A stretch of DNA of 43,883 bases from a virus: positions 1-43,883 of IMG/VR virus record IMGVR_UViG_3300008450_000084; one strand, 5' to 3'. Under the pieces are notes generated by a model. The model was not told the DNA's origin and ran no database searches. It saw only the letters and a list, made by a program, of their open reading frames with translations. This document shows, piece by piece, positions 1 to 5,820 of this stretch; the first letter of the stretch is position 1; each line of letters begins with the position of its first letter. Position numbers and translations under genes: made by a program.

Positions 1-135
1 TACAGACTGTGCGTACTGCATCAGCACAGCCTTCTTGCTCTTGCGGAACTCCTCGAGGTAGATCCGTTCAGCCTTGGCCTTTGCGTACTTTTTGCCGTGC
101 TTAAAGATGTACTCAATTGCGTCATCTGGTTCCAT
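1..135 (-). CDS. Conserved small phage protein, 3' end cut off by window edge
   Basis: The reading frame opens with ATG at 135 and runs off the left edge after 45 codons, so only the N-terminus is visible. It begins MEPDDAIEYIFKHGKKYAKA and continues with a charged helical stretch (KAERIYLEEFRKSKKA). From memory this pattern occurs in a family of about 100-residue phage proteins of unknown function near replication and recombination genes; I cannot confirm this by search. The start overlaps the end of the preceding minus-strand gene by 14 bases, which suggests translational coupling in one early operon. No catalytic motif is visible and no function is proposed. Confidence 0.75.
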   Translation of the reverse strand, partial: MEPDDAIEYIFKHGKKYAKAKAERIYLEEFRKSKKAVLMQYAQSV

Positions 136-316
136 CAAGTTCCTCCATCGTTCGCTTGAGGTAGATCGCCATGTCTAGGGCTTCTTCGTAAGCCTGCTGC
201 AGCCATTCCCGCAACTCCAATGGGTTCTCAGCTACGGTAGTTCCGTACTTGTTGATGCCCATCTTCTGCCGGTATTCGATGTCCTGACACACCGCCAGTT
301 CAGTTCCTGTTGGCAT
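122..316 (-). CDS. Small MazG-like/unknown phage protein (64 aa)
   Basis: A 64-residue acidic helical protein. Its core reads INKYGTTVAENPLELREWLQ followed by AYEEALDMAIYLKR. The E-x-x-x-A-x-D-x-A-x-Y-L-K pattern is like the second metal-binding helix of MazG-type nucleotide pyrophosphohydrolases, and the KYG..V motif resembles short phage proteins related to dATP/dGTP pyrophosphohydrolases. The first ExxE metal helix is not evident, so activity is uncertain. ATG at 316 is preceded by GGAG seven bases upstream, which supports this start. It overlaps the upstream gene by 17 bases and the downstream gene by 14 bases. The family resemblance is from memory and the nucleotide-metabolism role is inferred. 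Confidence 0.75.
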   Translation of the reverse strand: MPTGTELAVCQDIEYRQKMGINKYGTTVAENPLELREWLQQAYEEALDMAIYLKRTMEELDGTR

Positions 317-452
317 GTCTGCGCTCCGATTCCCTCAACATCCCTTCAGCAGCGTCGTAGACATCCTGCGCCGTTACATGCTGCTGGCCGCTAACGATCA
401 CCGCGTGTTGGATGAAAGCCGCAAAAACATCCAGCAAAGTCGGTTCTCTCAC
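300..452 (-). CDS. Hypothetical 50-aa protein, GTG start overlapping the resolvase stop
   Basis: The open frame extends far back into the resolvase gene, but the best start is a GTG at 450-452 that shares four bases (GTGA) with the resolvase TGA stop. The same type of overlap joins other genes here, and AAGAG lies just upstream. The resulting product is about 50 residues: MREPTLLDVFAAFIQHAVIV, then a polar helix with SGQQHVTAQDVYDAAEGML. The upstream alternative, ATG at 539, would add a low-complexity arginine/serine-rich extension that looks like an antisense-frame shadow of the resolvase. No family is recognised. Small helical proteins of this kind are common between phage recombination genes. 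Confidence 0.6.
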   Translation of the reverse strand: MREPTLLDVFAAFIQHAVIVSGQQHVTAQDVYDAAEGMLRESERRHANRN

Positions 453-907
453 AACTCTTGTCTGCGGAGCCACTCCGCCAGCAGCAGTGCTTCTGCTACG
501 CCGTGGTCTTTTTTGCGGGTGAGGGGTGCTGTCGTCCATAGTTGCCTCGCAAGTTCCAAACTGGTGGATTTTTCTGCTGTCACGCCCATGTCTGCCTTCC
601 ACCTTTGCGGTCGGACGATGTACCACGGGTCTCGGAATAGCTCTGTAACGGCTTCTATGGCCCCTACAGCACGCGCAAAGGTGAAGGTTGAGGCTACCCC
701 CTGCTTCGGCATGGAATGAACGTCCTCGACCACGAATATCGCGTCATTGCTTCCGATTACTTGTCCAAGCTGGTCACGCAACTGGATTGCCTTGATTCGG
801 CCACCCTCGTTAGGTATTGGCCCGCAGGCAACGTAGTCACCGTGATGGTTCACTACTCCCCATGCACCAGAGACTGCTCCGGGGTCTAGCCCGATGAAGA
901 GTCTCAT
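449..907 (-). CDS. RuvC-like Holliday junction resolvase / crossover junction endonuclease
   Basis: A 152-residue protein of the RuvC/RNase H-fold resolvase type. Strand 1 holds the first catalytic aspartate, D8, in FIGLDPGAVSGAWGV. A second acidic residue, E61, lies in IFVVEDVHSM. The C-terminal helix has the acidic pair D134 and E139 in KKDHGVAEALLLAEW. Spacing and length fit the family (about 150-190 residues). In phages such enzymes cut branched recombination or replication intermediates before packaging. ATG at 907 follows GGAGAG and sits directly against the TAA of the PAPS-reductase-like gene, so the two are probably co-translated. Resolvase type is confident; substrate specificity is inferred. 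Confidence 0.9.
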   Translation of the reverse strand: MRLFIGLDPGAVSGAWGVVNHHGDYVACGPIPNEGGRIKAIQLRDQLGQVIGSNDAIFVVEDVHSMPKQGVASTFTFARAVGAIEAVTELFRDPWYIVRPQRWKADMGVTAEKSTSLELARQLWTTAPLTRKKDHGVAEALLLAEWLRRQEL

Positions 908-1750
908 TTACTCTCCACAGAAGCACGCAATGGCTTCTTCGTCCTGATCAAACATATCTCTCTGCTCTTGGGCGAACTTCAGCATCGCTGCGTAAGAAGG
1001 GCGGTCAGTCCAAAACTTAGCGCCAGAAGGCGCAGAGGCCAGGGCCAGGGCCTCCATCTTGATCCACCACACCGCACGCTCAGGCTTCTCCGCTATCAGG
1101 CTTTGTATCTGCGCTGCACCTTTTAAGTAACAGAGATCACAGTTGCCGTGATAAGTGACACCGCTAATGTTTGGTAGTTCAAGATCAAAAGACTGCGCTG
1201 CCCAAAACTCGCCAACCATTTCTTTGGTTATGCCAACCTTACCAAGAGGCGCAACTTTCTCTTCATGCTTGCCGTAATCTTGATTGCCAATCTTCGCCAG
1301 TCGGCGCTGTTCGTCTGCCCGGATGCCAAGCATTAAATCCCACTCAGTCCAACCGATGCTTTTCAGATAACGGTGGATTGCGCGGACCTTCATCTCCACC
1401 GTGCAGAAGCGGCTGACAGGGTTAGGTAGGTAGTTGCGCTTGCGGATGATTGCTTCAAAGGGTTCACCATCCCTGCTGGCGGTTTCAAACGTGACAACAC
1501 GGAAGCGATCTTTGGTTTCTTCCGCATCAACGTACTCCACCCAGGTAATCGGAACGCCCCACTCTTTGCTGCAACGGTCTACAAACCTCAGCGTTGCCTC
1601 ATCTTCTTTCCCCGTATTCGCAAAACAGACCTTAGCCTCTTCCGGCAAACCATCGTTACTCTGAAGCACACGCCACAGCATGTAGGCGCTGGTCCTGCCT
1701 CCAGAAAATGAAATGCAAGTGGGACCATCAATCTTGAATGGATCACTCAT
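908..1750 (-). CDS. PP-loop PAPS-reductase-like family protein
   Basis: A 280-residue protein. An N-terminal PP-loop, SFSGGRTSAY (around residues 14-23), is typical of the phosphoadenosine phosphosulfate reductase/ATP pyrophosphatase superfamily. Later come RFCTVEMKVRA (C116), LGIRADEQRR, and a cysteine pair C204/C207 in GNCDLCYLKG. A final pair, C276/C278 (CFCGE), sits at the C-terminus. C116 with C204/C207 and one C-terminal cysteine could ligate a metal or Fe-S cluster, as in DndC-like relatives; this is inference. Phages often carry such proteins, but their true substrates are mostly unknown, so sulfate reduction should not be assumed. The gene lies directly upstream of the resolvase and overlaps the preceding gene by 8 bases. 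Confidence 0.85.
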   Translation of the reverse strand: MSDPFKIDGPTCISFSGGRTSAYMLWRVLQSNDGLPEEAKVCFANTGKEDEATLRFVDRCSKEWGVPITWVEYVDAEETKDRFRVVTFETASRDGEPFEAIIRKRNYLPNPVSRFCTVEMKVRAIHRYLKSIGWTEWDLMLGIRADEQRRLAKIGNQDYGKHEEKVAPLGKVGITKEMVGEFWAAQSFDLELPNISGVTYHGNCDLCYLKGAAQIQSLIAEKPERAVWWIKMEALALASAPSGAKFWTDRPSYAAMLKFAQEQRDMFDQDEEAIACFCGE

Positions 1751-1964
1751 ACCACTCTCCTTTTCTTCCTTTGTTGCCTAATGACCACTGCTTCTTCGTG
1801 TCACGCTCAAGCGTAGATGTCGGATGCAGCTTCTTGAATCGCTCCAGCCAATCGTGAGATGCCTGCCTGTCCCTTAATCGGTACTGAATAAGCCACCTTA
1901 CGAGGCACTGATGCTGGAAAGTTAACTGTGACTCGTTGGTAGGCGTCGGTGTTGTCTGGCTCAC
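1743..1964 (-). CDS. Conserved small phage protein, GTG start (73 aa)
   Basis: A 73-residue basic protein. Its second half, DWLERFKKLHPTSTLERD followed by QWSLGNKGRKGEW, has the composition of a real conserved phage protein. From memory, related small proteins end in an N/W-rich GN-G-x-G-x-W motif. The start is GTG at 1964, preceded by a strong GGAGAGG four bases upstream. Its 5' 158 bases overlap the 3' part of the Cys-rich gene at 1807-2049 in another frame, which is unusually long for this window. Its stop overlaps the PAPS-reductase-like gene by 8 bases. Function unknown; the helical, charged character could suit nucleic-acid binding, but that is a guess. Confidence 0.7.
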   Translation of the reverse strand: MSQTTPTPTNESQLTFQHQCLVRWLIQYRLRDRQASHDWLERFKKLHPTSTLERDTKKQWSLGNKGRKGEWYE

Positions 1965-2049
1965 AAAGCCTCTCCATGGTCATCTCGCTCTCCTGCCAGT
2001 AGTACACGCAGTTCTGCCTCTTCAGGCACCAGCCACCCATGCAGTTCAT
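1807..2049 (-). CDS. Cys-rich small phage protein (80 aa) overlapping the next gene
   Basis: An 80-residue frame starting with ATG at 2049, which overlaps the TGA of the upstream gene (ATGA), with GAGG just before it. The N-terminus MNCMGGWCLKRQNCVYYW carries three cysteines (C3, C8, C14) and resembles the start of a family of short phage proteins with a C-x4-C-x5-C pattern, probably metal-binding. The C-terminal half (after about residue 30) overlaps the GTG-started gene at 1743-1964 in a different frame. It reads less like a conserved protein, so the true product may be read through the overlap or depend on the conserved N-terminus only. Function unknown. Confidence 0.6.
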   Translation of the reverse strand: MNCMGGWCLKRQNCVYYWQESEMTMERLCEPDNTDAYQRVTVNFPASVPRKVAYSVPIKGQAGISRLAGAIQEAASDIYA

Positions 2050-2330
2050 TCCAACCTCAACGCGATCTTAAACTTCTCGATCTGGATGCCGGTCAGCTTC
2101 TCACCGCAATCGTGGCGGTGCTTCAGCTTGTGCGCCCAGGCAAGGTGAGTCTGCGGAATAAGCCCTGCAGGAAACTTCATCGCGGGCCAGATGTCTTTGC
2201 AGTAGACCTCGTAGCACCTTGAGCATCTCGCACCCAAGGTAGAGAGAGCTTCAGCCGTGGCAGGGTTGTTGCAGAACTTGCAGGTGTAGGCGGTATAGGT
2301 GCCTTCAGTTTCACGCTTGACGTAGCTCAT
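2046..2330 (-). CDS. Zinc-ribbon-like hypothetical protein (94 aa)
   Basis: A 94-residue protein with two CxxC pairs, CKFC (about residues 17-20) and CSRC (about 36-39), then CKD and a later HRHDCGEK. This is a treble-clef or zinc-ribbon-like arrangement. The C-terminal part is basic and helical (KLTGIQIEKFKIALRLE). It is coupled to both neighbours by 4-base overlaps: its ATG sits on the stop of the DUF1376 gene and its TGA on the ATG of the Cys-rich gene. Metal binding is inferred from the cysteine spacing only. A DNA- or protein-binding accessory of replication is plausible given the neighbours, but there is no direct evidence. Confidence 0.75.
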   Translation of the reverse strand: MSYVKRETEGTYTAYTCKFCNNPATAEALSTLGARCSRCYEVYCKDIWPAMKFPAGLIPQTHLAWAHKLKHRHDCGEKLTGIQIEKFKIALRLE

Positions 2331-3097
2331 TGGTCGTACTTCCCATCAATGATCTTTTGAAAATTCGTGGCGTTCACCACCCACTCCAAGTCTGGCTTCC
2401 AGACACGGCCTTGACTCTCAAAGCCGTTCGACAACTTCGTGTCTTTGGCGATGTAGTCAAAGAACGAACCCCACCACTCCAAGCCAGCGTCTTGCGTGGC
2501 ATAGCCATCTTTGTTGAAGGCGGAAGGCTTAGAAGCCTGCACCCAGCGCTGCCTCAAGGCAGCAGCCCTGGAGCCCTCCCAGATTCTGGGCTGGGCAAGA
2601 TGAGGGAGCTTCTCCTTCCAAAGCCAAAGAATCTCTCTTTGCGGGCAGGGAGGGAAGGCACTTCCCGACAAAGAACCTTTAGGTTCTATATCTATTGGTT
2701 CTTGGTTCTTGGTTATTGGTTCATGGTTAGGGTTACGACTGGGTTCTTCTGGGATGCCACTGGTATCCGATTGGGAACCCATTGGGTTCTTTGGCCTGCC
2801 TCCCAGACTGCCGTTTCGCTTGTTTCTTTCAGCTAACTGACGAAATCTCTCGATCTCTTGCTGGCAGCGGTCCTTTGAGTAGCCCTCTTCCGTGCGAACG
2901 AAGAAGTCTCGCAGTACGGATTCAACCGTCTCGGTTGCCACTCGCAACCGTCTGGAAACCCATTGGGTATCGAGCGGTATTGGCTTCTCAGAGGTGTAGT
3001 ACATATCGAGCAGACGTCGATATGCCAAGTCTTCCTCGTTGGAAAGATGGCTGGTTGAGGACAGGTAGTCCCCGACATGGAACTGGTAGTAATGCAT
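2327..3097 (-). CDS. YdaU-like DUF1376 protein, probable replication-initiation accessory
   Basis: About 256 residues. The N-terminal domain (residues 1-110) carries MHYYQFHVGDYLSSTSHL and EDLAYRRLLDMYYTSEKPIP, the hallmark of DUF1376/YdaU-family phage proteins. A basic linker (ERNKRNGSLGGRPKN) follows, then a tryptophan-rich C-terminal domain (residues about 165-256; WGSFFDYIAKDTKLSNGF). DUF1376 proteins sit at the replication-initiator position in lambdoid phages and contain a winged-helix-like fold. The preferred start is ATG 3097, with AGAGGTG upstream; a GTG at 3115 with another AGAGG is the alternative. A shorter relative of its N-terminal domain lies just upstream at 3199-3546. A role in loading replication proteins is inferred from the family. 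Confidence 0.8.
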   Translation of the reverse strand: MHYYQFHVGDYLSSTSHLSNEEDLAYRRLLDMYYTSEKPIPLDTQWVSRRLRVATETVESVLRDFFVRTEEGYSKDRCQQEIERFRQLAERNKRNGSLGGRPKNPMGSQSDTSGIPEEPSRNPNHEPITKNQEPIDIEPKGSLSGSAFPPCPQREILWLWKEKLPHLAQPRIWEGSRAAALRQRWVQASKPSAFNKDGYATQDAGLEWWGSFFDYIAKDTKLSNGFESQGRVWKPDLEWVVNATNFQKIIDGKYDQ

Positions 3098-3198
3098 GAA
3101 CACCTCTAACGACACCTCTGAAGGAAACCAACGGCAGGCGGAGGTGTGACGCTTTTCGGTCAGGGGATCAGCCAGACCTAGCCGGGTTTCGCAACACT

Positions 3199-3546
3199 TT
3201 AACTGACTTCTGCTGGCTGGCGCAAGCCTTTTTTGTTGCCCCTGCCGCCCATCTTGCCTGCGGCTGCCGCCTTGAGCAACCGTTCGTGTCGCTTCTCAAT
3301 GTCGAACTGCCACTCAACATGGACCCACTGATCGTGCTCGTTCAGCAAGAAGAACTTGATCAGGACAGGGATGATGCAGTCCCAATCAAGCCCGATTGAG
3401 CTGCAAAGATCATCTGTGTTGTTGGGGATCGGCCCTTCTCGCTCGTAGTACCGGTCCATCAGCCTGCGGTAGGCAAGGTCTTCGGCATCGGGCAGACCGT
3501 AGGTCTCCAACTGGTATGCCTTGAAATCAAACTTGTACCAGTTCAT
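3199..3546 (-). CDS. Short DUF1376-like paralog (115 aa)
   Basis: A 115-residue protein beginning MNWYKFDFKAYQLETYGL and containing EDLAYRRLMDRYYEREGPIP. This matches the larger DUF1376 protein downstream almost residue for residue in that block (EDLAYRRL-x-D-x-YY-x-x-E-x-PIP). It then has a basic Gly/Lys-rich tail (KAAAAGKMGGRGNKKG) where the larger protein has its linker, and no C-terminal domain. It therefore looks like a tandem paralog reduced to the N-terminal domain. Its ATG overlaps the stop of the repressor gene (ATGA), so it is probably translated right after it. A role in replication control, or competition with its larger neighbour, is only a suggestion. Confidence 0.75.
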   Translation of the reverse strand: MNWYKFDFKAYQLETYGLPDAEDLAYRRLMDRYYEREGPIPNNTDDLCSSIGLDWDCIIPVLIKFFLLNEHDQWVHVEWQFDIEKRHERLLKAAAAGKMGGRGNKKGLRQPAEVS

Positions 3547-3749
3547 GGGGCACCAAAGATGTCAGGACGCAACTCCATCCGGTCCACCGCACCTTCAGTG
3601 ACTTGATGGATCGCAGTAGCCAGAGCCGGGGAACAAGGCACTCTGTTGTTCACCAGCAAAGACATCCAAGTCTCACTCACGCCGATCTTCTGGGCCAGCT
3701 TCTGCTGAGACCCTCGGCCTTGAGACTTCAACCATTCGCGCAGGTGCAT
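3543..3749 (-). CDS. YdaS/Cro-like helix-turn-helix repressor (68 aa)
   Basis: A 68-residue protein starting MHLREWLKSQGRGSQQKLAQ. The helix-turn-helix is SQQKLAQKIGVSETWMSLLV followed by NNRVPCSPALATAIHQVTEG and ends VDRMELRPDIF. The Val-x-Arg-x-Glu-Leu-Arg-Pro-Asp C-terminal motif is typical of YdaS antitoxin/Cro-family proteins. The start at 3749 is fixed by a perfect GGAGG six bases upstream; the longer open frame back to 3782 has no such signal. It is the first gene of the minus-strand block and faces the plus-strand block, so it probably acts as the transcriptional switch by binding the palindrome in the control region. No YdaT toxin partner is visible. Confidence 0.85.
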   Translation of the reverse strand: MHLREWLKSQGRGSQQKLAQKIGVSETWMSLLVNNRVPCSPALATAIHQVTEGAVDRMELRPDIFGAP

Positions 3750-3771
3750 AGATCCTCCAAAGTTTGATGTG

Positions 3772-3800
3772 ATCTTACACAAGTGTCTGAGTGTTGTAAA
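3772..3800 (-). promoter_or_regulatory. Candidate sigma70 promoter for the repressor/minus block
   Basis: On the minus strand, TTTACA (plus 3795-3800; five of six matches to TTGACA) and TAAGAT (plus 3772-3777; four of six matches to TATAAT) are separated by exactly 17 bases. This places a start site about 15-20 bases before the repressor ribosome-binding site. Predicted by eye only. Confidence 0.55.
3775..3799. promoter_or_regulatory. Operator-like imperfect palindrome in the divergent control region
   Basis: The 25 bases from TTACA (3775-3779) to TGTAA (3795-3799) form an outer inverted repeat. An inner ACAC-AA-GTGT symmetry lies at 3777-3786 and a further GTGTTG at 3791-3796. The site occupies the spacer and part of the -10 and -35 boxes of the minus-strand promoter. 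Occupation by the neighbouring YdaS/Cro-like protein would therefore block its own promoter. Binding is inferred from position. Confidence 0.45.
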
Positions 3801-3805
3801 GGGTA

Positions 3806-3834
3806 TTGTATTGTTTCGTTAAACGCACTATGAT
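3806..3834 (+). promoter_or_regulatory. Candidate sigma70 promoter for the plus-strand block
   Basis: TTGTAT (3806-3811) and TATGAT (3829-3834, five of six matches to the -10 consensus) with a 17-base spacer. Transcription would start near 3841, just before the first small plus-strand gene at 3860. The -35 element is weak, so an activator or phage factor may help. Confidence 0.5.
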
Positions 3835-3859
3835 CTCGTCACTTTGATGGAGCGAAGCA

Positions 3860-3994
3860 ATGACGTTAGACGATGAAATCAGCGAAATGATTCAAGACCT
3901 CCTGAAGAGACTGTCCGAAGCACTTGATCGGGCAGAAGCTGGTGAAGCTACAGCGCAAGACTGGAAGCTGATCCGTAGACAACTTGGACTTTAA
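3860..3994 (+). CDS. Small helical protein, first gene of the plus-strand block (44 aa)
   Basis: A 44-residue protein, too short for most gene finders: MTLDDEISEMIQDLLKRLSE, then ALDRAEAGEATAQDWKLIRR and QLGL. ATG at 3860 is preceded by GGAG seven bases upstream (the GATGGAGCG sequence). It is strongly acidic and helical. The GEATAxDWxxxRxxLGL ending resembles short N-terminal helical segments in some phage proteins, including DNA-packaging small subunits, but the similarity is too weak to assign a function. As the first gene after the plus-strand promoter, and next to an SSB-like gene, it may be a replication or regulatory accessory; this is inference. Confidence 0.75.
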   Translation: MTLDDEISEMIQDLLKRLSEALDRAEAGEATAQDWKLIRRQLGL

Positions 3995-4003
3995 GGAAAC
4001 ATC

Positions 4004-4654
4004 ATGGGACTCACAGCAAAAGCCTCGAGCGAATCTAAGTTCACACCCGTACCTGCGGGCATGCACCTTGCCCGGTGCTACCGCATCATTGACTTGGGAA
4101 CTCAATCCACCGAGTGGCAAGGCCAGCAAAAGAAGTCTTACAAGATCATGATCTTGTGGGAAGTTCACGGGGAAGACGAACAAGGCAAGGCTCTGGTCAC
4201 CGACCGCAACGAGCCGATGAGCATCTCTAAGAACTACACGATGAGCTTGGGTGAGATGTCTCGTCTGAGGGCGGATCTGAAGGCTTGGCGTGGCCGTGAC
4301 TTCACCGCAGACGAACTGCGGGGCTTTCAGTTGAAGAACGTTCTGGGAGCGTGGTGCATGTTGACTGTCATCCACGCCGAGGGCAACGATGGAAAGGTCT
4401 ACGCCAATGTCTCCAACGTTAACCCTGTGCCCTCCGCGCTGCGTAAGGCAGGTCTTCCTGAAGGCGTCAACCCTCTGACTACCTTTGACCTTGACAACCC
4501 TGACATGGCTTTGTTTGACACCTTCTCCAACAACTTGAAAGCCAAGATCGAAGCCAGTCCTGAGTGGAAGGCTAAGGGGTCTGCTGCAGAGCAATACCAG
4601 AAACAGCAGAACGCTGAGTTCTTGGCTGACATGGAATCGGAAATCCCTTTCTGA
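4004..4654 (+). CDS. Putative phage single-stranded-DNA-binding-like protein
   Basis: A 216-residue protein: MGLTAKASSESKFTPVPAGM, a beta-rich core (HLARCYRIIDLGTQSTEW; KSYKIMILWEVHGED; LKNVLGAWCMLTVIHAEG; VYANVSNVNPVPSAL) and an acidic tail ending DMESEIPF. The core looks like an OB-type barrel. The terminal acidic-IPF peptide is the signature by which bacterial and phage SSBs recruit partner proteins. From memory, homologues are common as uncharacterised proteins in phage replication regions. It is the second gene of the plus-strand block, where an SSB would coat replicating DNA alongside the downstream RecB-like nuclease. The tail is seen directly; the SSB role is inferred and the protein is not a close relative of E. 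coli SSB. Confidence 0.65.
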   Translation: MGLTAKASSESKFTPVPAGMHLARCYRIIDLGTQSTEWQGQQKKSYKIMILWEVHGEDEQGKALVTDRNEPMSISKNYTMSLGEMSRLRADLKAWRGRDFTADELRGFQLKNVLGAWCMLTVIHAEGNDGKVYANVSNVNPVPSALRKAGLPEGVNPLTTFDLDNPDMALFDTFSNNLKAKIEASPEWKAKGSAAEQYQKQQNAEFLADMESEIPF

Positions 4655-4685
4655 GTTACTACAGCTTTGATTGAGGTAATAACTC

Positions 4686-5321
4686 ATGCCAGCTAAACTC
4701 ATTGACCGTTCAGGCCTTCGCTTTGGTAAATGGACAGTAATTTCGCTTGCCAAGAAACAAAAATATGGCGTCTTTTACTGGAACTGCGCCTGCGATTGTG
4801 GAGTAACAAAAGAAGTCTTGTTCCGCAGCTTGTCTAGCGGCGCAAGCACCTCTTGCGGGTGCAACGCTGTTGCCAAAAGAGTTGAAAAGATAACCAAGCA
4901 CGGCTACGCAGGAACGCCCACATATCGTAGCTGGCACAGCATGCTGCAACGGTCTTTGGGCAAGGGTGGGCATGAGTCTTACCCCGAAAGAAACATAGGC
5001 GTATGCCAGGAATGGCATGACTTTGAAATCTTTTTGCGCGACATGGGAGAACGTCCCGATGGATGCTCTCTTGATCGAATCAACAACAACATTGGCTACT
5101 CAAAAGCCAATTGCAGATGGGCCGATCAGAAAACTCAACAAAACAACAAAAGAACAACTGTGTATGTGTATACCGATGATGGAATAGTCACCGCCACACA
5201 GGCCACAGCTATTCTTAATGTCGGCATTAGCGGCATACGACATAGGCTGCGGGACGGAAAACTACAACGCGCATCGCAGATTGACTTTTACGAACAAACG
5301 ATAAACAGGAGAACCGCATGA
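4686..5321 (+). CDS. Free-standing HNH-type endonuclease (homing endonuclease-like)
   Basis: 211 residues in three parts. The N-terminal zinc-binding module has YWNCACDCGVTK and SLSSGASTSCGC (C34, C36, C38, C57, C59). The central part carries the HNH-like signature GCSLDRINNNIGYSKANCRW (residues 126-145) followed by TQQNNKR. The C-terminal helix-turn-helix-like segment (TATQATAILNVGISGIRHRL) probably binds DNA. This layout is typical of phage free-standing homing endonucleases. The position usually holding the first histidine reads Cys-Ser-Leu-Asp, a variant also seen in the family. It is inserted between the SSB-like and MazG-like genes and overlaps the latter by four bases, so it may have arrived as a mobile unit and become coupled. 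Confidence 0.8.
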   Translation: MPAKLIDRSGLRFGKWTVISLAKKQKYGVFYWNCACDCGVTKEVLFRSLSSGASTSCGCNAVAKRVEKITKHGYAGTPTYRSWHSMLQRSLGKGGHESYPERNIGVCQEWHDFEIFLRDMGERPDGCSLDRINNNIGYSKANCRWADQKTQQNNKRTTVYVYTDDGIVTATQATAILNVGISGIRHRLRDGKLQRASQIDFYEQTINRRTA

Positions 5322-5629
5322 GCAGTTTTAACTATCTTGAGCTTGAGATTGTTCGATGGGCCGAGCAAAGAGGCATCATCCCTAACAGCACCCCGGAGGC
5401 ACAACTCCTCAAGGCCGTATCCGAACTCGGGGAACTTGCGGACGCAACCCTCAAGAAGGATCTGGAAAAGATTGCAGATGGTGTTGGTGACGTAATGGTT
5501 TGCCTCATTAACTACTGCGCTCTGCAAGACCTGAATCTTGTTGACTGCCTTGAATCGGCCTACAACGAGATCAAAGACCGCAAGGGCACCATGATGCCCA
5601 ACGGCGTATTTGTGAAGGAGGACAAATGA
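5318..5629 (+). CDS. MazG-like nucleotide pyrophosphohydrolase
   Basis: A 103-residue protein with the all-alpha NTP pyrophosphatase core: KAVSELGELADATLKKDLEK (E36 and E39 of the ExxE metal helix) then IADGVGDVMVCLINYC (D54 and D58 in the second metal helix). Members of this superfamily hydrolyse (d)NTPs to monophosphates; phage versions may clean altered nucleotide pools or lower host ppGpp, which is known for the family but not shown here. ATG at 5318 overlaps the HNH stop (ATGA) and has AGGAG seven bases upstream. Its own stop overlaps the next ATG. Length is short but normal for single-domain phage MazG-like proteins. Confidence 0.85.
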   Translation: MSSFNYLELEIVRWAEQRGIIPNSTPEAQLLKAVSELGELADATLKKDLEKIADGVGDVMVCLINYCALQDLNLVDCLESAYNEIKDRKGTMMPNGVFVKEDK

Positions 5630-5820
5630 ACGCCTGGGAGAAGATCAAGGTGTTGTTCCAGCCGCCCTCTGCGGAAGTGCTGGCCGCTCAGGAATATGAC
5701 CATGCCCGCCGAGCGCTTCTAGAGGCTCATAGCGCACGCGAATACGCAGAGGCAATGGTGACGTACCACCAGACCAGAATTGAACGTCTGAAGGCCACTC
5801 TGGCGGGGGAGGGAGCATGA
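5626..5820 (+). CDS. Conserved helical phage protein (64 aa)
   Basis: A 64-residue, almost entirely helical protein: MNAWEKIKVLFQPPSAEVLA, then DHARRALLEAHSAREYAEAM and a basic end (RIERLKATLAGEGA). The FxPPSAEVLAAxE start followed by an amphipathic ALLEAxSAxEYAxAMV helix is familiar from small phage proteins next to replication genes, but no function is established as far as I know. It is joined at both ends by ATGA overlaps, so it is surely part of this operon. A coiled-coil dimer is plausible. Confidence 0.75.
   Translation: MNAWEKIKVLFQPPSAEVLAAQEYDHARRALLEAHSAREYAEAMVTYHQTRIERLKATLAGEGA

Noticed and set aside
300-539. Longer version of the 50-aa protein starting at ATG 539
   Set aside because: The extension runs 90 bases into the resolvase gene in another frame and is Arg/Ser-rich; GTG at 452 in a GTGA overlap is a better start.
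3112-3147. 7-base inverted repeat (ACACCTC/GAGGTGT) before the large DUF1376 gene
   Set aside because: The arms are 22 bases apart and weak; the repeat probably results from two copies of AGAGGTGT near the alternative starts.
3866-4753. Long minus-strand open frame (295 codons) opposite the SSB-like gene
   Set aside because: It lies wholly antisense to a well-supported operon, has no ribosome-binding site and no recognisable motif; it is a shadow.
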